From contig CALIUX010000070.1 in NCBI GenBank assembly GCA_938048505.1, forward strand, positions 1 through 9,005: a DNA stretch of 9,005 nt, in the 5' to 3' direction. This document shows positions 5,900-9,005 of this stretch, in pieces (position 1 is the first letter of the stretch; every line of letters begins with the position of its first letter). The translations under genes were made by a program, and so were the position numbers. The notes under the pieces were generated by a model. It did not search any database. It had not been told where the DNA came from and saw nothing but the letters and a program-made list of their open reading frames with translations. This stretch comes from an uncultured Pseudomonadales bacterium (GTDB taxonomy: Bacteria; Pseudomonadota; Gammaproteobacteria; Pseudomonadales; Cellvibrionaceae).

Positions 5900-6529
5900 T
5901 CAAGCTAATGCGTAGCGTTTTGCCAGCGCTTCATACAATACTGATTGAAAATCAGCGCTATTGATATCGCATTCTTGTAACGCTTCCACAAGGTGCTCGT
6001 TATCCTCCTTGCCTTGCCATACTTTTTTATAGGTGCCGTCTTGGTAGCCATGATCTTGGCGAAAAAAGTTTAATACGTTTTTTCCAACGTACTGCAAATA
6101 GAGCGCATCAAAACTGAGGTCTGCTGCGGCAAGCAAGCATTTAAAAGCGCTTAAATCAAACGAGCGAGAGGCAATAACGCCTTCAACAAAGCGCTCTAGC
6201 TCCTCTTTGAAAGGCAGCACCGCTTCATTTTCATGACTTAGCTGCTGCAAAAGATGCTCAACAAGGTGATTGTGATCCGTTTCTTTTTGGAGCAAGTCAC
6301 TTAACCCAAAATGCCAAATATCAACCAACTCTAAAACAACTTGCGGGTGATCAATTTCTTGCTTTTTCCACCACTTCCAACCGTAGTGATCCATGAGCTC
6401 AGCCGATTCCACCCAAATAGCGCGATACCAGGGGTACTGCTGATGACGCCAATCCTTATTCACTTTGGTATTCATGGCATCTTGCATAGTAAGCATGTCT
6501 GCCAGTTGGCGCTGCATGATTGATTGCAT
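5900..6529 (-). CDS. Dimeric (all-alpha) dUTP diphosphatase
   Basis: A 209-residue protein that looks like the dimeric dUTPase family, which hydrolyses dUTP (and often dUDP) to dUMP, keeping uracil out of DNA and feeding dTMP synthesis. It is unrelated to the trimeric Dut. The MazG-like metal-binding motifs are visible: E41-x2-E44 in WVESAELMDHYGWKWWKK and E67-x2-D70 in VVLELVDIWHFGLSDLL; further on, VGKNVLNFFRQDHGYQDGTYKKVW matches the C-terminal nucleotide-binding region of this family. The frame could begin at an ATG at 6601, but the family begins near ADMLTMQDAMNTKVN, so the ATG at 6529 (weak GAGA site upstream) is preferred; the ATG at 6517 is a further option. It lies 140 bases after malate synthase with no terminator between, so it may be co-transcribed with it. 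Confidence 0.88.
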   Translation of the reverse strand: MQSIMQRQLADMLTMQDAMNTKVNKDWRHQQYPWYRAIWVESAELMDHYGWKWWKKQEIDHPQVVLELVDIWHFGLSDLLQKETDHNHLVEHLLQQLSHENEAVLPFKEELERFVEGVIASRSFDLSAFKCLLAAADLSFDALYLQYVGKNVLNFFRQDHGYQDGTYKKVWQGKEDNEHLVEALQECDINSADFQSVLYEALAKRYALA

Positions 6530-6669
6530 AACGGTTTTTCTCTTTTCGTGATCACATCGTAGGCGCGAATAGTGCCCGTGTAAAAGGCACAAATCAACCA
6601 TGCAGCTTACTCTCTCAAGGCAGAGTTTTCTTTATGAATTCACGAACAATACGATTCGAGGCCGCCGTA

Positions 6670-9000
6670 TCAGCGCATTTTGTATGCCATGCGGTAAGCA
6701 TGCAACAATGGCTCGGTATAACCACTGGGCTGCTCTTTACCCTTAAAAATGAGCGCTTTAGCGGCCTGAAAAGCCATGCTGTTATCTAGGTTAGGTGACA
6801 TGGGCGTATAGTGAGCATCCCCTGCGTTTTGTTGATCGACCACTTTGGCCATTGCCGCTAATATGCTCAAGACTTGCTCTTCTGTGCAGATATCATGGTG
6901 CAACCAATTGGCAATATGCTGGCTAGAAATGCGTAAAGTCGCACGGTCTTCCATAAGGGGCGTATTATGAATATCAGGTACTTTTGAACAACCAATACCC
7001 TGCTCTACCCAACGCACCACATACCCTAGAATACCTTGTACATTATTTTCCAACTCGCGCTGAATAGCCTGAGCGGTTAAGGCTGTCTCTTGATTGGCTG
7101 GATGGTTGGTTGGGTTATTGGCTGCTTGAATTGTTGATTGATTGAGCAATGGAATTTGCAAAATGGTATCGAGATCCACCTGAGCAGTGTTGATCAACTC
7201 ATCTTGCATGCTGGCAACATTCACTTGATGGTAATGCATAGCATGTAAGGTTGCAGCCGTGGGCGAAGGCACCCAAGCGGTATTGGCACCGGCTTGTGGC
7301 TGGCTGATTTTTGCCTTCATCATCGCGGCCATATTATCGGGCATTGCCCACATACCTTTACCAATTTGCGCTTTACCTTTTAACCCACACTGCAAACCTG
7401 CAGCGACATTACTGGTTTCATAAGCATTAATCCACGGCATCGCTTTAATGCTTTCTTTGGGCGCAAAGGGGCCTGCCTGCATACTAGTATGAATCTCATC
7501 ACCGGTGCGATCTAAGAACCCCGTATTAATAAAGACAACACGTGATTTTGCTGCACGTATACACTCCATTAAGTTAACGCTGGTACGGCGCTCTTCATCC
7601 ATGATGCCCATTTTCAGTGTATTTTCAGGCAAATGCAGTAGTTGTTCGATTGCCTCAAACAGTGCATTGCTAAAAGCCACTTCTTCAGGCCCGTGCATTT
7701 TAGGCTTCACGATATAAATGCTGCGCGCTTTTGAGTTACAGATCGCCGTATTATTACCTTGCCAAGCCTCTGGCTTAATATCGGGAAAAGCTGCCAAACA
7801 AGTAAAAATACCATCCAGTATCCCTTCAGGGATTTCATGCCCTTGATTATCCAAAATAATCGAGCTTGTCATTAGGTGACCGACATTGCGTACAAACAAT
7901 AAACTGCGACCGGGCAAGCTCAATGCATTACCATCAGAACCCATATAGTGACGATCAGGCTGCATTTTACGCGTAAAGGTTTTACCGTTTTTGGTCACCG
8001 ATTCTTCTAATGTACCAGCCATTAAGCCTAGCCAATTGCGATAAACCAGAATCTTATCTTCCGCATCAACGGCTGCTACGGAATCTTCGCAATCCATAAT
8101 GGTGGTGAGCGCCGACTCCAATATGATGTCGCTAATACCAGCTTTATCTTTTTGACCTACAGCTGTGCTCTCATCAATCACAATTTCACTGTGTAAGCCA
8201 TTATTGGCTAGCAGTATTTTGCCAGATTGTCCTTTACTTTCTGCAAAAAGCGCATCAACCCCTTTAAATTGCTCGGAATGAGCTAGCTGTGTTTTATCAC
8301 CGGTTTCTAGCGTAATAATGAGCTGCCCCTGTTCCACCAAAAAACCTGTTACGTTTTTAAAGGAGCCTTGGGCAAGGGGAAAAGTGCGATCTAAAAATTC
8401 ACGTCCATAGTCAACAACCTTATTCCCGCGCTCAACATCATAGCCTGTAACTGCTGTATTGATGGGCTCAATCACATCTGTGCCATACAGAGCATCATAC
8501 AAGCTGCCCCAGCGGGCATTGCATGCATTGAGCGCAAAACGTGCATTCATGACAGGCACCACAAGTTGCGGCCCAGCTAGCTTGGCAATTTCTGGGTCAA
8601 TATTTTGCGTATCAATTTTAAACGGCTCACCTTGAGGAGCAAGGTATCCAATATCAGAAAGAAATTGCCGATATTCATGGGGGTCTATTAGCACGTTTTT
8701 GTGCGCTTGATGCCATTGATCAATTTCATCCTGCAAGCTTTTGCGTTTGCCCAGTAAACGTCTATTTTCTGGCGAGAAACGCTGCAAAAGATCAGACACC
8801 CCCTGCCAGAATTGATCGGCATCTAAGCCCGAAAAAGGAAGAAGCTCAGTCTGCACGAATTCAGCAAATCGACGCTCAACACGCATATCAGCCAAAGCTT
8901 CGTATTCAACAGCATTAGATTGAAGGGCCTTGGATTGAAGAGCCTTGGATTGAAGAACGTCAGGGTGAATCGTATTAGGTTTCATAAAATCGGAACACAT
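6670..9000 (-). CDS. glcB: Malate synthase G
   Basis: Condenses glyoxylate and acetyl-CoA to malate in the glyoxylate bypass and glycolate use. Up to 776 residues, against about 723 in E. coli. Landmarks in long numbering: MDCEDSVAAVDAEDK (302-316), LLFVRNVGHLM with Arg371 (E. coli Arg338), MGIMDEERRT and FLDRTGDEIHTSM with the magnesium-binding Glu and Asp, GKAQIGKGMWAMPD, AGANTAWVPSPTAATLHA, GCSKVPDI with Cys671, and MEDRATLRISSQHIANWL with the catalytic Asp685 (E. coli Asp631). The extra length comes from a repeat-containing N-terminal tail, about nine residues near 410-420 and about a dozen in an Asn-rich stretch near 615-640. The start is uncertain: ATGs at 9000, 8985 and 8886 are possible, no clear ribosome binding site is seen, and the frame remains open to the window edge. 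Confidence 0.95.
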   Translation of the reverse strand: MCSDFMKPNTIHPDVLQSKALQSKALQSNAVEYEALADMRVERRFAEFVQTELLPFSGLDADQFWQGVSDLLQRFSPENRRLLGKRKSLQDEIDQWHQAHKNVLIDPHEYRQFLSDIGYLAPQGEPFKIDTQNIDPEIAKLAGPQLVVPVMNARFALNACNARWGSLYDALYGTDVIEPINTAVTGYDVERGNKVVDYGREFLDRTFPLAQGSFKNVTGFLVEQGQLIITLETGDKTQLAHSEQFKGVDALFAESKGQSGKILLANNGLHSEIVIDESTAVGQKDKAGISDIILESALTTIMDCEDSVAAVDAEDKILVYRNWLGLMAGTLEESVTKNGKTFTRKMQPDRHYMGSDGNALSLPGRSLLFVRNVGHLMTSSIILDNQGHEIPEGILDGIFTCLAAFPDIKPEAWQGNNTAICNSKARSIYIVKPKMHGPEEVAFSNALFEAIEQLLHLPENTLKMGIMDEERRTSVNLMECIRAAKSRVVFINTGFLDRTGDEIHTSMQAGPFAPKESIKAMPWINAYETSNVAAGLQCGLKGKAQIGKGMWAMPDNMAAMMKAKISQPQAGANTAWVPSPTAATLHAMHYHQVNVASMQDELINTAQVDLDTILQIPLLNQSTIQAANNPTNHPANQETALTAQAIQRELENNVQGILGYVVRWVEQGIGCSKVPDIHNTPLMEDRATLRISSQHIANWLHHDICTEEQVLSILAAMAKVVDQQNAGDAHYTPMSPNLDNSMAFQAAKALIFKGKEQPSGYTEPLLHAYRMAYKMR
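7078..7146 (-). repeat. Low-complexity CAAT/CCAA-rich insertion inside glcB
   Basis: The minus strand here is built of short CAAT, CAAC and CCAA units and encodes an Asn/Gln/Thr-rich stretch (QSTIQAANNPTNHPANQETA) absent from the remembered E. coli enzyme. It falls in the variable loop before the C-terminal catalytic segment (QRELENNVQGILGY). Confidence 0.55.
8915..8959 (-). repeat. Three tandem 15-bp repeats in the 5' end of glcB
   Basis: On the plus strand three consecutive 15-base units begin at 8915, 8930 and 8945; the consensus is TTGGATTGAAGRGCC with one to three differences per copy. They encode LQSKA-LQSKA-LQSNA in frame, so gain or loss of a unit would change protein length by five residues without shifting the frame. 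They lie in the N-terminal tail before the conserved start of malate synthase G. Confidence 0.85.
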
Positions 9001-9005
9001 AGCAT

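Noticed and set aside
6530..6669. Search for a terminator or promoter between glcB and the dUTPase gene
   Set aside because: Only a weak 5-bp stem (GTGCC/GGCAC) and no convincing -35/-10 pair were found, so nothing is annotated.
1..9005. Search for a novel multi-gene system (defence, mobile element, CRISPR, secondary metabolism)
   Set aside because: All minus-strand genes belong to known metabolic, redox, secretion or regulatory families; no transposase, integrase, repeat-spacer array or toxin-antitoxin pair is present.

Overview
The window looks like an ordinary chromosomal segment of a marine-type gammaproteobacterium. The malate dehydrogenase is of the 'cytosolic-like' NAD type, the malate synthase is the G isoform, and YajC, Bcp and the 5'-nucleotidase have gammaproteobacterial character. 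From remembered similarity of the Mdh sequence, Cellvibrionales (Saccharophagus/Teredinibacter-like) is my best guess, but this is only an inference. Every gene I can support lies on the minus strand, and the base composition is moderate with one AT-rich gap.

Reading in the direction of transcription (right to left): malate synthase G (glcB, about 6670-9000, start near the window edge); an all-alpha dimeric dUTPase (5900-6529); malate dehydrogenase (mdh, 4786-5769) with its own strong promoter and a terminator-like hairpin in the leader; a Bcp/PrxQ peroxiredoxin (4146-4610). There follows a roughly 0.6 kb AT-rich gene-free gap containing a perfect 13-bp inverted repeat. Next come a GAF-AraC type regulator (2542-3468, possibly to 3567) with a clear terminator, a solitary yajC (1995-2330) with its own promoter and terminator, and finally an overlapping gene pair: a PLP enzyme of the D-cysteine desulfhydrase/ACC deaminase family (740-1783) and a 5'-nucleotidase (1-747, C-terminus outside the window).

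Functionally, glcB and mdh are linked: malate synthase condenses glyoxylate with acetyl-CoA to malate, which Mdh oxidises to oxaloacetate, so the right half is a small C2/TCA block with a nucleotide-pool gene between the two. The left half is a set of independent short transcription units separated by intrinsic terminators.

I find no CRISPR array, rRNA, tRNA, insertion sequence, prophage or defence-like system here. The most interesting signals are regulatory: terminator-shaped hairpins placed between promoter and ribosome binding site (mdh) or directly upstream of a ribosome binding site (bcp), repeats in the yajC promoter region, the isolation of yajC from secDF, and repeat-rich insertions in malate synthase.
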